DNA from: Streptomyces sp. NRRL S-244
GTDB lineage: Bacteria; Actinomycetota; Actinomycetes; Streptomycetales; Streptomycetaceae
Length of the DNA stretch: 64,000 nt
Assembly: GCF_000717915.1 (NCBI RefSeq)
Contig: NZ_JOCX01000004.1
Coordinates: 124,001-188,000 of the forward strand
Direction: 5' to 3'
The translations under genes and the position numbers were made by a program. Shown here piece after piece: positions 26,134 to 34,908 of this stretch (position 1 is the first letter of the stretch; the number at the start of each line of letters is the position of its first letter). Below the pieces are notes generated by a model. The model ran no database searches. It was not told the DNA's origin and worked only from the letters and a program-made list of their open reading frames with translations.

Positions 26134-26787
26134 GTGCGCGTACTCGTCGTCGAGGACGAGCAGCTGCTCGCCGATGCGGTGGCCACCGGGCTGCGCCGGG
26201 AGGCCATGGCCGTGGACGTCGTGTACGACGGCGCCGCGGCCCTGGAGCGCGTCGGGGTGAACGACTACGACGTGGTCGTGCTCGACCGGGACCTCCCGCT
26301 CGTGCACGGTGACGACGTCTGCCGGAAGATCGTCGAGCTCGGCATGCCCACCCGCGTGCTGATGCTGACGGCGTCCGGCGATGTGAGCGACCGGGTGGAA
26401 GGCCTGGAACTGGGTGCGGACGACTACCTGCCCAAGCCCTTCGCGTTCAGTGAGCTGACCGCCCGCGTGCGCGCCCTGGGGCGGCGTACCACCGTCGCCC
26501 TGCCCCCCGTACTGGAGCGGGCCGGGATCAAGCTGGACCCGAACCGGCGCGAGGTGTTCCGTGAGGGCAGAGAGGTGCAGCTGGCGCCCAAGGAGTTCGC
26601 GGTGCTGGAGGTTCTCATGCGGAGCGAGGGGACCGTCGTCTCCGCCGAGCAGCTGCTGGAGAAGGCATGGGACGAGAACACCGACCCCTTCACGAACGTG
26701 GTGCGGGTGACGGTCATGACCCTGCGGCGCAAGCTGGGGGAGCCGCCGGTCATCGTGACCGTGCCTGGCTCCGGCTACCGGATCTGA
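26134..26787 (+). CDS. cutR: Two-component response regulator CutR (OmpR family)
   Basis: A 217-residue regulator starting at GTG, six bases after a ggaagga ribosome binding site. The receiver domain has the acidic pair ED (residues 7-8), the phosphoacceptor Asp51 in VVVLDRDLP, and the Lys in LPKPFAF. The C-terminal winged helix is OmpR-type (LAPKEFAVLEVLMRS ... VVRVTVMTLRRKLGEP). Length and sequence match CutR of Streptomyces lividans, of the CutRS system linked to secreted-protein folding stress and antibiotic production. The sensor gene follows after 5 bases. Confidence 0.92.
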   Translation: MRVLVVEDEQLLADAVATGLRREAMAVDVVYDGAAALERVGVNDYDVVVLDRDLPLVHGDDVCRKIVELGMPTRVLMLTASGDVSDRVEGLELGADDYLPKPFAFSELTARVRALGRRTTVALPPVLERAGIKLDPNRREVFREGREVQLAPKEFAVLEVLMRSEGTVVSAEQLLEKAWDENTDPFTNVVRVTVMTLRRKLGEPPVIVTVPGSGYRI

Positions 26788-26792
26788 CGCGG

Positions 26793-28037
26793 GTGGCGGC
26801 GACCCCGGCACCGCCAACGGTGCCGCCGAGACCGACCTGGGACCCCGGCCAGCCCGAGGGTCCCTTCCCTTGGCTGCGGCCGACCATTCGCATACGCCTC
26901 ACGCTGCTGTACGGCGGGATGTTCCTGATCGCCGGCATCCTGCTGCTGTCGATCATCTACCTGCTGGCGGCGCAGGCCCTGCGCGAGGGCAACGGGCTGC
27001 CGTACAAGATCCTGGGCGGCACGGACATCCAGGTCACCAGCACCTGTCCCGGCGTGGTCGGCAAGATCCAGGCCCCGGACCAGTTCAACTCCGTGATCAA
27101 CACCTGCATCCTGGAGCAGCGCCGGCACGCGCTGGACGACCTGCTCAGCCGGTCGCTGATGGCCCTGCTCGGCCTCAGCATCATCGCCTTCGCCTTCGGC
27201 TACGCGATGGCCGGCCGGGTGCTCTCGCCGCTGGGCAAGATCACCCGGACCGCCCGCCGGGTGGTCGGCTCCGACCTGACCCGGCGGATCGAGCTGGACG
27301 GGCCGGACGACGAGCTCAAGGAGCTTGCCGACACCTTCGACGAGATGCTCGACCGGCTGGAGCGGGCCTTCACCGCCCAGCAGCGGTTCGTCGCGAACGC
27401 CTCGCACGAGCTGCGCACGCCGCTGGCGATCAACCGGACGCTGCTGGAGGTGCACCTGTCCGACCCGGGTGCACCGGTGGAGCTCCAGCAGCTGGGCAAG
27501 ACGCTGCTGGCGACCAACGAGCGCAGCGAGCAGCTGGTCGAGGGCCTGTTGCTGCTGGCCCGCAGCGACAACCAGATAGTCGAGCGCAAACCCGTGGACC
27601 TGGCGGAGGTCGCCTCGCGCGCCATCGACCAGGCGCGCGGGGAGGCCGCGGCGAAGGGCGTGGAGATCCGCGGCGAGCGGGCACTGGCCGTGGTCCAGGG
27701 CAACGGCGTCCTGCTGGAGCGGATCGCGCTCAACCTGGTGCAGAACGCCGTCCGGTACAACGTGCCGGAGGGCGGCTGGGTGGAGGTCATCACCGAGTCC
27801 CAGCACGGCCAGGCGATCCTCATCGTCTCGAACACGGGTCCCGTGGTTCCCGCGTACGAGGTGGACAACCTCTTCGAGCCCTTCAGGCGGCTGCGTACGG
27901 AGCGCACGGGCAGTGACAAGGGTGTGGGGCTCGGCCTGTCGATCGCTCGCTCTGTGGCCCGCGCACACGGCGGGCGGATCTCGGCGACGCCGCGCGAGGG
28001 CGGTGGCCTCGTGATGCGTGTCACTTTGCCCCTGTGA
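26793..28037 (+). CDS. cutS: Sensor histidine kinase CutS
   Basis: A 414-residue kinase starting at GTG just after the cutR stop. A first membrane helix (LTLLYGGMFLIAGILLLSIIY) and a second (LLSRSLMALLGLSIIAFAFGYAM) enclose an extracytoplasmic sensor of about 75 residues. That sensor has only two cysteines, Cys85 and Cys105, placed so they could form a disulfide. A HAMP linker, the HisKA box FVANASHELRTPL (His205), and the ATPase motifs NLVQNAVRYN and GVGLGLSIARSVARAHGG follow. The two-cysteine sensor fits a role in sensing the redox or folding state outside the cell. Confidence 0.93.
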   Translation: MAATPAPPTVPPRPTWDPGQPEGPFPWLRPTIRIRLTLLYGGMFLIAGILLLSIIYLLAAQALREGNGLPYKILGGTDIQVTSTCPGVVGKIQAPDQFNSVINTCILEQRRHALDDLLSRSLMALLGLSIIAFAFGYAMAGRVLSPLGKITRTARRVVGSDLTRRIELDGPDDELKELADTFDEMLDRLERAFTAQQRFVANASHELRTPLAINRTLLEVHLSDPGAPVELQQLGKTLLATNERSEQLVEGLLLLARSDNQIVERKPVDLAEVASRAIDQARGEAAAKGVEIRGERALAVVQGNGVLLERIALNLVQNAVRYNVPEGGWVEVITESQHGQAILIVSNTGPVVPAYEVDNLFEPFRRLRTERTGSDKGVGLGLSIARSVARAHGGRISATPREGGGLVMRVTLPL

Positions 28038-28098
28038 GTCCCCTGGCCGCTTGTTCGCTCTTGGCTGAACAGTGAGGAGGTGGCGAGGGTGGCGCCTG

Positions 28099-28112
28099 TG
28101 TGATCGATCACA
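28099..28112. promoter_or_regulatory. Perfect 14-bp palindrome, Crp-like
   Basis: The sequence tgtgatcgatcaca is fully palindromic. The nearby form GTG-N8-CAC (28098-28111) resembles the Streptomyces Crp consensus, with A in place of its internal G. Confidence 0.5.
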
Positions 28113-28179
28113 TTGTCGAGTGTTGGGTCATGTGCGTTCAGTGACCCCATAGGGGGCCGGAAAGCCCGGGACGTCCGGG

Positions 28180-28205
28180 TTTCCCGCCCCTCGAACGGCG
28201 GGAAA
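28180..28205 (+). terminator. Probable terminator hairpin downstream of cutS
   Basis: Perfect 9-bp arms (tttcccgcc / ggcgggaaa) around an 8-nt loop, 142 bases after the cutS stop. There is no T-tract. Confidence 0.5.
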
Positions 28206-28238
28206 TACACGGGGTGGCGTTTGTGCAAGACGGCCCCC

Positions 28239-28254
28239 GGACCGTGTACGGTCC
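28239..28254. promoter_or_regulatory. 16-bp palindrome, operator-like
   Basis: Arms ggaccgt and acggtcc around a central gt. It lies 167 bases upstream of the DUF4193 gene. Confidence 0.4.
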
Positions 28255-28421
28255 CGGTCGTCATCCCAGCCAATCGCTCCTTCAGGTGTGCGGCTGGGTG
28301 TCGATTGAGTAACAGACCTTGATGTGAGGCAAAATCTCCGCCTCAGGTCGGGCACAAGTCCGGCCTCTCGCGCGTTACGTGCGCTGAGACACCGCTAAAT
28401 CCCAGAGGGGGAGAGCGAAAA

Positions 28422-28718
28422 ATGGCAACGGACTACGACACCCCACGCAAGACCGACGACGACGTCGACAACGACAGCATTGAAGAGCTGAAGGCCCGGC
28501 GCAACGAGAAGTCGTCTTCGAGCGTCGACGTCGACGACTTCGACGCGGCGGAGGGCATGGAGCTCCCCGGCGCAGACCTCTCCAACGAGGAACTGGCCGT
28601 TCGGGTGCTGCCCAAGCAGGCCGATGAGTTCACCTGCATGAGCTGCTTCCTGGTCCACCACCGCAGCCAGCTGGCACGCGAGAAGAACGGTCAGCCGATC
28701 TGCCGCGACTGCGACTGA
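28422..28718 (+). CDS. DUF4193 family zinc-ribbon-like protein
   Basis: A 98-residue acidic protein conserved across Actinobacteria. The C terminus has two CxxC pairs (CMSC and CRDC) about 20 residues apart, a likely zinc ribbon, with HH between them. The N-terminal half is very acidic and Asp/Glu/Ser-rich. The family has no firm function; old annotations as dihydroorotate dehydrogenase are not supported by the sequence. A good ribosome binding site (gagggggagag) precedes the ATG. Confidence 0.92.
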   Translation: MATDYDTPRKTDDDVDNDSIEELKARRNEKSSSSVDVDDFDAAEGMELPGADLSNEELAVRVLPKQADEFTCMSCFLVHHRSQLAREKNGQPICRDCD

Positions 28719-28730
28719 GAGGCGTCGGCC

Positions 28731-29651
28731 GTGACCGGCTCGACACCGTTTCGGAAGCGCCGCTTCCGAAAAGCTGGTGATCCGGTGGAGGCGCAAGAGG
28801 CGGCCACGGGCCCGGTAACGGGCCCAGCAGCCTCCGGCGTACCCGCCGTGTCGTCCGGCACCGCCGCGGCGGTGCCGTCGGCCGCAGAGTCCGGCGAGGG
28901 AACCCGGCACAGGTCCGGGGCTCGTCGGCTGCAAGCCGTCAAGAGCGGTGTGCGCAAGGGCGGCGAATATGTCAGGGCCGCCGTCCAGCACGTCGCGGAC
29001 CGCATCATCGAGAACGCACCGCGCGTTCCGGTTCGGGACCTCGCGACCCTGCGCGCGCAGTTCCCGGGCCTCGGTCCCGATCAGCTTGCCGACAAGCTGA
29101 TCGCGGGCGCCGCGTACGGCACCTCCACGGTGGGCGCGGGCATCGGAGCCGCGGCGATGCTGCCGGTGCCGCCCGCGATGCCGGCCGAACTGGCCGCGGA
29201 GATCACCGGGGTCGCCGCCATCGAGCTGAAGCTCGTCGCGGAGCTCCACGAGGTGTACGGCCAGCGGCCGGCCGGGAACCTCAAAGAACGCAGCCTCGCC
29301 TACCTGACCGCGTGGACGGAGGAGCGCGGGGTGGACCTGACCAAGCCGACGACGCTGAACATCGCGCTCGGTGGTCAGATGAAGCGCGAACTGCGCCAAC
29401 AGATCATGAAGCGGACGTTCCGCAACCTCCCGAACCTGCTGCCGTTCATGGTGGGCGCCACCGTCGGGGCGGTCATGAACCACCGCGACACCCTCAAACT
29501 CGCCGAGAAGGTCCGTGCCGACCTGCGGAGCCGCGCCGTGGCGTGGGAGTCGCTCCCGCAGCTCCCGCCCCTTGAGCAGCCCTCCCAGCCCCTTCCCGAG
29601 GCCATCAGGGACGCCCTCGAAGGCCCGGACGGCGACTGGCCCCCGGCCTGA
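28731..29651 (+). CDS. Conserved actinobacterial hypothetical protein
   Basis: A 306-residue protein starting at GTG, 12 bases after the DUF4193 gene, so the two are likely one operon. No family is recognised with confidence. A basic N terminus (FRKRRFRK) and an Ala/Pro/Gly-rich linker lead to a helical body. It has two weakly hydrophobic, glycine-rich helices, at STVGAGIGAAAMLPVPPAMPAEL and LLPFMVGATVGAVMNH, suggesting membrane association. Confidence 0.82.
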   Translation: MTGSTPFRKRRFRKAGDPVEAQEAATGPVTGPAASGVPAVSSGTAAAVPSAAESGEGTRHRSGARRLQAVKSGVRKGGEYVRAAVQHVADRIIENAPRVPVRDLATLRAQFPGLGPDQLADKLIAGAAYGTSTVGAGIGAAAMLPVPPAMPAELAAEITGVAAIELKLVAELHEVYGQRPAGNLKERSLAYLTAWTEERGVDLTKPTTLNIALGGQMKRELRQQIMKRTFRNLPNLLPFMVGATVGAVMNHRDTLKLAEKVRADLRSRAVAWESLPQLPPLEQPSQPLPEAIRDALEGPDGDWPPA

Positions 29652-29671
29652 GCGCCGCCGAGCGCGGCTGA

Positions 29672-30127
29672 TCAGCCCTTGGCCGCCCGGATCGCCGAGA
29701 CCAGCGCCTGCGGCTCGCGGGTGGAGACGTACGCGTACGGCGTCGGGTCCCCGGGGTCGGTGATCGGGACGCGCACCGCCGTCGGGACGTAGCTGCGCAG
29801 CAGCATGAAGGCGCGCGTGTCCGCCTTGTGCGTGCGCCAGGCGCGCGCCTCCTCCGCGTCCAGCACCTCGGGCTCGCCCAGGGCCGCCACCGGGATCCGC
29901 GCCTCACCGGCCGCCAGCGCACCGTTCACCACGCGCACGCGCGCGGAGCCGTACGAACTCACCAGCAGCCCCGCCAGCGCGGTGCCCCCGACCAGCCCGG
30001 CCAGCAGCGGCAGCGTGCCCAGCGGCAGCAGCATCAGCGCGCACGCCAGGCCGATGAGTACGGCGATGGCCCACCAGGAGCGGGGGGCGGTCAGACGTTC
30101 GTCGTGGTGCGCGGGGGAAAGCTGCAT
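29672..30127 (-). CDS. DUF3093 family membrane protein
   Basis: A 151-residue protein starting MQLSPAHHDERL. The two hydrophobic segments AIAVLIGLACALMLLPLG and LLAGLVGGTALAGLLVSS form a hairpin in the membrane near the N terminus. They are followed by a soluble beta-rich domain that resembles a PH-like fold (VRVVNGALAAGEARIPVAALGEPEVL; SYVPTAVRVPITDP). The family is common in actinobacteria with unknown role. It is divergent from the thioesterase gene. Confidence 0.88.
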   Translation of the reverse strand: MQLSPAHHDERLTAPRSWWAIAVLIGLACALMLLPLGTLPLLAGLVGGTALAGLLVSSYGSARVRVVNGALAAGEARIPVAALGEPEVLDAEEARAWRTHKADTRAFMLLRSYVPTAVRVPITDPGDPTPYAYVSTREPQALVSAIRAAKG

Positions 30128-30185
30128 AGCGCCAAGCCTGCCACGAGGCGACCGGTGGGTAGCGGCGCGGGTAAGGTCTGCGCCT

Positions 30186-30770
30186 GTGAGTGGACGAAAC
30201 ACAGCGTTGACGCCCCCGGCCGATGCCGCCGCACCGGTCCGGCACCCCGACGCCCCGGCACCCGGCGAGCTGCTCGGTGCGCACTACGGGCACTGCTTCG
30301 GCTGCGGCGAGGGCCAGCCCCACGGACTCCACCTGGAGGCCCGTGCCGGGGAGGGCGTCCGCGTCAGCGCCGAGTTCACCGTCAAGCCCGCGCACCAGGG
30401 TGCCCCCGGCCTGGCCCACGGCGGCGTGCTCGCCACCGCGCTCGACGAGACGCTGGGCTCCCTGAACTGGCTGCTGCGCGTCATCGCGGTGACGGGACGG
30501 CTGGAGACCGACTTCGTGCGGCCCGTGCCCGTGGGCACCGTGCTGTATCTGGAGGCCGAGGTGACCGCCGTCGCCGGGCGCAAGATCTACTCCACCGCGG
30601 TCGGCCGGATAGGCGGGCCCGAGGGCCCGGTCGCCGTGCGCGCAGACGCGCTCTTCATCGAGGTGAAGGTCGACCACTTCATCGACAACGGTCGGCCCGA
30701 GGAGATCCGGGCGGCGATGTCCGACCCGGACCAGGTCAGGCGCACGCGCGCCTTCGAGGTGAACCCCTGA
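30186..30770 (+). CDS. PaaI-type hotdog-fold thioesterase
   Basis: A 194-residue protein starting at GTG (MSGRNTALT). The hotdog core motif with the catalytic-type Asp is AHGGVLATALDETLG, preceded by HCFGCGEGQPHGLHL and followed by TGRLETDFVRPVPVGT. Such enzymes hydrolyse acyl-CoA thioesters. The Cys-x-x-Cys-like HCFGC segment ahead of the core is common in this subfamily. Its stop overlaps the dUTPase start by one base, so the genes are translationally coupled. Confidence 0.88.
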   Translation: MSGRNTALTPPADAAAPVRHPDAPAPGELLGAHYGHCFGCGEGQPHGLHLEARAGEGVRVSAEFTVKPAHQGAPGLAHGGVLATALDETLGSLNWLLRVIAVTGRLETDFVRPVPVGTVLYLEAEVTAVAGRKIYSTAVGRIGGPEGPVAVRADALFIEVKVDHFIDNGRPEEIRAAMSDPDQVRRTRAFEVNP

Positions 30771-31306
30771 TGTCTGAGAACAACCACGCCCCGGTCGACG
30801 TGCTCATCAAGCGTGTCGACCCCGAGGTGCCCCTGCCCGCGTACGGCCACCCCGGCGATGCCGGCTGCGACCTGGTGACCACCGAGGCGGCTGTACTGGA
30901 GCCCGGCGAGCGCACCGTACTGCCCACGGGGGTGTCGATCGCCCTGCCCGACGGGTACGCGGCGTTCGTGCACCCGCGCTCGGGCCTGGCCGCCCGCTGC
31001 GGGCTCGCGCTCGTGAATGCCCCGGGGACGGTGGATGCCGGGTACCGTGGGGAGATCAAGGTGATCGTGGTCAATCTCGACCCGCGCGAGAGCGTCCGGT
31101 TCGAGCGCTTCGACCGCATTGCCCAGCTGGTTGTCCAGAGGGTCGAGAAGGTGCGCTTCCACGAGGTGGCGGAACTTCCCGGCTCGGCGCGGGCCGAGGG
31201 GGGTTTCGGCTCCACCGGCGGTCATGCGGCCGTGGCCGGATTCGGCGCTGGTCAGCAGGGTGGGAATGGCTACGCTTCGGTCGTATCCGACCGGGAAGGA
31301 CAGTGA
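30770..31306 (+). CDS. dut: Deoxyuridine 5'-triphosphate nucleotidohydrolase (dUTPase)
   Basis: A 178-residue trimeric dUTPase, which hydrolyses dUTP to dUMP and keeps uracil out of DNA. The five conserved motifs are visible: DAGCDL, HPRSGLAAR, NAPGTVDAGYRGEIKV, the RIAQLVVQ segment, and the P-loop-like tail RAEGGFGSTGG. A C-terminal extension of about 20 residues follows motif 5. The DUF3710 gene begins one base after its stop. Confidence 0.95.
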   Translation: MSENNHAPVDVLIKRVDPEVPLPAYGHPGDAGCDLVTTEAAVLEPGERTVLPTGVSIALPDGYAAFVHPRSGLAARCGLALVNAPGTVDAGYRGEIKVIVVNLDPRESVRFERFDRIAQLVVQRVEKVRFHEVAELPGSARAEGGFGSTGGHAAVAGFGAGQQGGNGYASVVSDREGQ

Positions 31307-31307
31307 C

Positions 31308-32087
31308 GTGTTCGGACGTCGCAAGAAGAACGACTCCGCCAAGGACGGCGGCGCGGCCGAGCAGGTCGTGGACGGCGTGGCTGCCGATGAGCAGGACGGC
31401 GGCGAGGAGCTCGACTCCGCGCCCCGCAGGGTGAATCTGCCGCCGGCCCCGCGGCCCGACGGCCCCTGGGACGTCTCCGAGGTGCCCGGTGCACCCGAGG
31501 AGGGTCGCGTCGACCTGGGCGGCATTCTCGTACCGGGTGTCGAGGGCATGGAGCTGCGCGTCGAGGTCGCCGGGGACGCGATCGTCGCCGCTACGGTCGT
31601 CCTCGGCGACAGCGCCGTACAGCTGCAGGCCTTCGCGGCGCCCAAGAAGGAAGGCATCTGGGGCGAGGTCCGCGACGAGATCGCCACGGGCATCACCCAG
31701 CAGGGCGGCATCATCGACGAGGTCGAGGGTCCGCTGGGCTGGGAGCTGCGCGCCCAGGTGCCCGTACCGATGCCCGACGGCCAGACCGGCGCCCAGCTGG
31801 TCCGCTTCGTCGGCGTCGACGGCCCGCGCTGGTTCCTGCGCGGCGTCATCTCCGGCCAGGGCGCGGTGCGCCCCGAGTCGGCGGGCGTGCTGGAGCAGAT
31901 CTTCCGCGAGACCGTCATCGTGCGCGGTGACGGCCCGATGGCTCCGCGCGACCCGATCGTGCTGAAGCTGCCGAACGACGCCCAGATGGTGCCGGACGGC
32001 GTGCAGACCGAGGACCAGGAGGGCTCCCGCTTCTCCGGCGGCATGGGCCAGCTGGAGCAGGGTCCGACGATCACCGAGGTCCGCTGA
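31308..32087 (+). CDS. DUF3710 family protein
   Basis: A 259-residue protein starting at GTG behind a gggaagga ribosome binding site. A basic start (MFGRRKKNDSAKDGG) is followed by an acidic, disordered stretch. The conserved body contains VDLGGILVPGVEGMELRVEV, WGEVRDEIATGI and GPRWFLRGVISG. The family is restricted to actinobacteria and almost always next to dut, but its role is unknown. Secretion signals are absent. Confidence 0.92.
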   Translation: MFGRRKKNDSAKDGGAAEQVVDGVAADEQDGGEELDSAPRRVNLPPAPRPDGPWDVSEVPGAPEEGRVDLGGILVPGVEGMELRVEVAGDAIVAATVVLGDSAVQLQAFAAPKKEGIWGEVRDEIATGITQQGGIIDEVEGPLGWELRAQVPVPMPDGQTGAQLVRFVGVDGPRWFLRGVISGQGAVRPESAGVLEQIFRETVIVRGDGPMAPRDPIVLKLPNDAQMVPDGVQTEDQEGSRFSGGMGQLEQGPTITEVR

Positions 32088-32176
32088 CCCGGCTGATCCC
32101 CGATTGACCGCCGACTGATCGCCGGTTGACCGCCGGCTGATGCCCGGCGGCGCCTGTCAGGCGACTGTTTCCGGCC

Positions 32177-32208
32177 GCGGGCCGTACTCCTTCGGGGGTA
32201 CGGCCCGC
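32177..32208 (+). terminator. Terminator with UUCG tetraloop after the dut-DUF3710 operon
   Basis: A 14-bp stem (32177-32190 with 32195-32208, one G-T pair) is closed by the very stable c(ttcg)g loop. It separates DUF3710 from kdpD. Confidence 0.88.
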
Positions 32209-32301
32209 TGTCGTACCCGCGGGGTGTCAGGGATCCGTCAGGGATGGGCGGAGGGGCTGCAAAAGTGCGTGATCGGCGGAAACGTCCCGGAGAATGGGCG
32301 C

Positions 32302-34908
32302 ATGGGACGCGGCAAGCTACGGATCTACCTCGGCGCGGCACCCGGTGTGGGCAAGACGTACGCGATGCTGTCCGAGGCCCACCGCCGGGTGGAGCGGGGC
32401 GCCGATTGCGTCGTCGGCTTCGTCGAGCACCACGGGCGGCCGCGCACCGAGGTGATGCTGCACGGCCTGGAACAGGTCCCGCGCAAGGAGCTCTCGTACC
32501 GGGGCGCCGGCTTCACGGAGATGGACGTGGACGCCGTACTGGCGCGCCGGCCCGCGATCGCGCTCGTGGACGAGCTCGCGCACACCAACGTGCCGGGCTC
32601 GCGCAACGCCAAGCGCTGGCAGGACGTGGAGGAGCTGCTGCGGGCCGGCATCGACGTGGTGTCCACCGTGAACATCCAGCACCTGGAGTCGCTCGGCGAC
32701 GTGGTGGAGTCCATCACCGGGGTGCGGCAGCGGGAGACCGTGCCGGACGAGGTGGTGCGGCGGGCCGACCAGATCGAGCTCGTCGACATGTCCCCGCAAG
32801 CGCTGCGCCGGCGGATGGCGCACGGGAACATCTACCAGTCCGACAAGGTCGACGCGGCCCTGTCGAACTACTTCCGGCCCGGCAACCTCACCGCGCTGCG
32901 CGAGCTGGCGCTGCTGTGGGTGGCCGACCGGGCCGACGAGTACCTCCAGCAGTACCGGGGCGAGCACAACATCCGCTCCACCTGGCAGGCCCGCGAGCGG
33001 ATCGTCGTCGGGCTCACGGGCGGGCCCGAGGGCCGTACGCTCATCCGCCGCGCCTCCCGGATGGCGGCGAAGGGCTCGGGCAGCGAGATCCTCGCCGTCT
33101 ACATCGCCCGCAGCGACGGGCTGACCGCGGCCTCGCCGAAGGAGCTCGCGGTCCAGCGGACGCTGGTCGAAGACCTTGGCGGAACGTTTCACCATGTGAT
33201 CGGCGACAACATCCCCGACGCGCTGCTCGAATTCGCCCGCGGGGTCAACGCCACCCAGATCGTGCTCGGCTCCAGCCGCCGCAAGGCCTGGCAGTACGTC
33301 TTCGGCCCCGGCGTCGGCGCCACCGTGGCCCGCGACTCGGGGCCCGACCTCGACGTGCACATCGTCACGCACGAGGAGGTCGCCCGGGGCCGCGGGCTGC
33401 CCGTGGTCCGCTCGGCGGCCCGGCTCGGCAGGCCCCGCATCATCGCCGGCTGGGTCGTCGGCATCGTCTGCCCCGCTCTGCTGGCCGTCCTGCTCACGCA
33501 CGTGAACGCCGACCCGGGCCTCGCCAACGAGATGCTGCTGTTCCTCTCGCTGACCGTGGCCGCAGCGCTGCTGGGCGGGCTCTGGCCGGCGCTGGCCTCG
33601 GCCGCCTTCGGCTCGTTGCTGCTGAACTACTTCTTCGCCCCGCCCGTGCACCGGTTCACCATCTCCGACCCGAAGAACATCGTGGCCATCGCCGTCTTCT
33701 TCGGGGTGGCGGTCTCCGTGGCCTCCGTGGTGGACCTGGCCGCCCGGCGCACCCACCAGGCCGCCCGGCTGCGCGCCGAGTCCGAGATCCTCTCCTTCCT
33801 GGCCGGCAGCGTGCTGCGCGGCGAGACCACGCTGGACGCGCTGCTGGAACGGGTGCGCGAGACCTTCGCCATGGAGTCCGTGGCCCTGCTGGAGCGCACG
33901 AGCGACGTCGAGCCCTGGAAGCGGGCCGGCAGCGTCGGCCCGCGCCCGGTCGACCGCCCCGAGGAAGCCGATGTGGACATGCCCATCGGCGACCACATGG
34001 CGCTGGCCCTGTCCGGCCGGGTGCTGCCCGCCGAGGACCGCCGCGTGCTCGGCGCCTTCGCCGCCCAGGCCGCCGTGGTCCTGGACCGGCAGCGGCTGGT
34101 CGGGGAGGCCGAGGAGGCCCGCCGGCTGGCGGAGGGCAACCGGATCCGGACCGCGCTGCTGGCCGCCGTCAGCCATGACCTGCGTACGCCGCTGGCCTCC
34201 ATCAAGGCCTCGGTGTCCTCCTTGCGCTCCGACGACGTGGACTGGTCCGAGGAGGACCGGGCCGAGCTCCTCGAAGGCATCGAGGACGGCGCCGACCGGC
34301 TCGACCACCTGGTGGGCAACCTGCTCGACATGTCCCGGCTGCAGACCGGCACCGTGACCCCGCTGATCCGGGAGATCGACCTCGACGAGGTGGTCCCGAT
34401 GGCGCTGGGCGGCGTACCGGAGGACAGCGTGGTGCTGGACGTCCCGGAGACGCTGCCGATGGTGGCGGTGGACCCCGGGCTGCTGGAGCGGACCGTGGCC
34501 AACGTGGTGGAGAACGCCGTCAAGTACAGCCCGGCCGACGAGCGGGTGCTGGTCCGGGCGAGCTACCTGGGCGACCGGGTCGAAGTACGCGTCGTGGACC
34601 GGGGGCCCGGGGTGCCCGACGAGGCCAAGGACCGGATCTTCGCCCCCTTCCAGCGGCACGGGGACGCCCCCCGCGGCGCGGGGGTCGGCCTCGGGCTCGC
34701 GGTGGCCCGGGGCTTCGCCGAGGCCATGGACGGCACCCTGGCGGCCGAGGACACCCCCGGCGGCGGGCTGACCATGGTGCTGACGCTGCGCGCCGCGACG
34801 GGCGACAGTGGACCGGAACACGCCGCGGTGCACGGCGGCCTCGACGCCGCCGACGCCGCCGACCTCATCGATCTCGACCCCATACGACAGAAAGCAGGAC
34901 CTCAATGA
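32302..34908 (+). CDS. kdpD: Potassium/turgor sensor histidine kinase KdpD
   Basis: An 868-residue sensor kinase starting MGRGKLRIYLGAAP. The N-terminal KdpD domain has the P-loop GAAPGVGKT (residues 11-19) and LVDELAHTNVPGSRN. A universal-stress-like domain, four closely spaced membrane helices around residues 380-490, a GAF-like region, the HisKA box AVSHDLRTPL (His625), and the ATPase boxes NVVENAVKYS and GVGLGLAVARGFAEAMDG follow. In other bacteria KdpD with KdpE induces the high-affinity KdpFABC potassium pump, but no kdpFABC is seen next to it here. It overlaps kdpE by 4 bases. Confidence 0.94.
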   Translation: MGRGKLRIYLGAAPGVGKTYAMLSEAHRRVERGADCVVGFVEHHGRPRTEVMLHGLEQVPRKELSYRGAGFTEMDVDAVLARRPAIALVDELAHTNVPGSRNAKRWQDVEELLRAGIDVVSTVNIQHLESLGDVVESITGVRQRETVPDEVVRRADQIELVDMSPQALRRRMAHGNIYQSDKVDAALSNYFRPGNLTALRELALLWVADRADEYLQQYRGEHNIRSTWQARERIVVGLTGGPEGRTLIRRASRMAAKGSGSEILAVYIARSDGLTAASPKELAVQRTLVEDLGGTFHHVIGDNIPDALLEFARGVNATQIVLGSSRRKAWQYVFGPGVGATVARDSGPDLDVHIVTHEEVARGRGLPVVRSAARLGRPRIIAGWVVGIVCPALLAVLLTHVNADPGLANEMLLFLSLTVAAALLGGLWPALASAAFGSLLLNYFFAPPVHRFTISDPKNIVAIAVFFGVAVSVASVVDLAARRTHQAARLRAESEILSFLAGSVLRGETTLDALLERVRETFAMESVALLERTSDVEPWKRAGSVGPRPVDRPEEADVDMPIGDHMALALSGRVLPAEDRRVLGAFAAQAAVVLDRQRLVGEAEEARRLAEGNRIRTALLAAVSHDLRTPLASIKASVSSLRSDDVDWSEEDRAELLEGIEDGADRLDHLVGNLLDMSRLQTGTVTPLIREIDLDEVVPMALGGVPEDSVVLDVPETLPMVAVDPGLLERTVANVVENAVKYSPADERVLVRASYLGDRVEVRVVDRGPGVPDEAKDRIFAPFQRHGDAPRGAGVGLGLAVARGFAEAMDGTLAAEDTPGGGLTMVLTLRAATGDSGPEHAAVHGGLDAADAADLIDLDPIRQKAGPQ

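Larger units (their letters stand above)
28038..28421. other. Gene-free stretch between cutS and the DUF4193 gene
   Basis: No credible coding region is seen in 384 bases. The stretch holds three symmetrical elements, listed separately: a 14-bp palindrome (28099-28112), a hairpin (28180-28205) and a 16-bp palindrome (28239-28254). Confidence 0.75.
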
